A stretch of 64,000 bases of DNA, from positions 14,601,170-14,665,169 of the forward strand of contig NC_051134.1 of the NCBI RefSeq assembly GCF_014839805.1, read 5' to 3'. Below the pieces are notes generated by a model, which saw nothing but the letters and a program-made list of their open reading frames with translations, ran no database searches and was not told the DNA's origin. Shown here piece after piece: positions 63,760 to 64,000 of the stretch (its first letter is position 1; each line of letters opens with the position of its first letter). The translations under genes were made by a program, and so were the position numbers. This DNA comes from Manduca sexta (lineage: Eukaryota; Arthropoda; Insecta; Lepidoptera; Sphingidae).

Positions 63760-64000
63760 GACGTAACTACCACGTCCCCTGCGCCGCCGTCCCCCCGCCC
63801 CGCGCACCTCCGCGATTAGGTAAACGTTGCGCGCGCGCACCGCTTTCACCCCACTTTCACCTGTATTTCCGCGTTGCTGCAGATTGCTCACGATCCAGCG
63901 TTTGAATATTGCATATTTCAATGCATCGCTGTAAATATTTATTTCGTTATTGTTTCACAAGTTGTGAACAATTATCAAATGGCTCTTCTAATTGGTAACA
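63760..64000 (+). promoter_or_regulatory. CpG-rich block, possible alternative promoter, with an ATG at window edge
   Basis: CCCCTGCGCCGCCGTCCCCC and GTTGCGCGCGCGCACCG form a CpG-rich patch. ATG at 63979 in good context (TCAAATGG) reads MALLIG, and the window ends seven bases after a possible GTAACA donor position, so a second alternative first exon cannot be confirmed. Confidence 0.3.

Overview
The window is AT-rich animal DNA, almost certainly lepidopteran (moth or butterfly). It has short exons with canonical GT/AG splice sites, AATAAA poly(A) signals, and several interspersed repeats typical of Lepidoptera: tRNA-derived SINEs with box A/box B heads, non-LTR 3'-end fragments and a TA-flanked MITE. 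There are no bacterial-type operons, CRISPR arrays or phage features. No single exon names the species.

Positions 1-9,100 hold the 3' part of an angiomotin (Amot) orthologue on the + strand; the 5' exons lie left of the window. Exons at 3049-3243, 3421-3555, 3903-4027, 4360-4473, 4733-4830, 8126-8359 and 8655-8918 splice in one consistent frame onto an upstream exon that encodes the start of the Angiomotin_C coiled coil. Joined, they give about 433 residues ending in Arg-Ile-Gln-Phe, a plausible class II PDZ ligand. Reading through the 4831 donor gives a shorter form of about 282 residues ending at 4875, with its own AATAAA at 5155.

The upstream coiled-coil exon is the striking part. It occurs as 15 tandem copies (130-2762), each a 139-nt exon plus a 39-nt spacer (178-bp period) with its own AG acceptor and GT donor. 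The 12 central copies are essentially identical. The first copy carries two 1-nt insertions. The last two carry a C-to-A change that makes an in-frame TAA and at the same time a GTAAGT donor-like site. Because the exon is asymmetric (phase 1 in, phase 2 out), including two copies in one mRNA shifts the frame, so at most one can be used per transcript.

From 9.1 to about 60 kb no confident protein-coding gene is visible. The stretch is AT-rich non-coding DNA with TE remnants (SINEs at 18.3, 34.9, 36.1 and 51.7 kb; other repeat families at 8.5, 12.3, 16.3, 18.2, 21.3, 45.1, 47.5 and 57.8 kb; a MITE at 45.4 kb). It also has isolated CpG-rich, promoter-like patches at 10.9, 21.8, 25.4-26.1, 30.9, 42.6 and 50.0 kb, and several strong inverted repeats (23.3, 31.2 and 35.1 kb). 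A possible coding exon at about 25.4 kb is unrecognised.

The right end (60.7-64 kb) looks like the 5' end of another + strand gene: a CpG-rich leader ending in a GTAAGT donor at 61071, then a 275-nt exon (61181-61455) that ends with ATG-GCT-ATT directly before GTAAGT, and a further ATG at the extreme right edge. The gene's identity cannot be told from this window.
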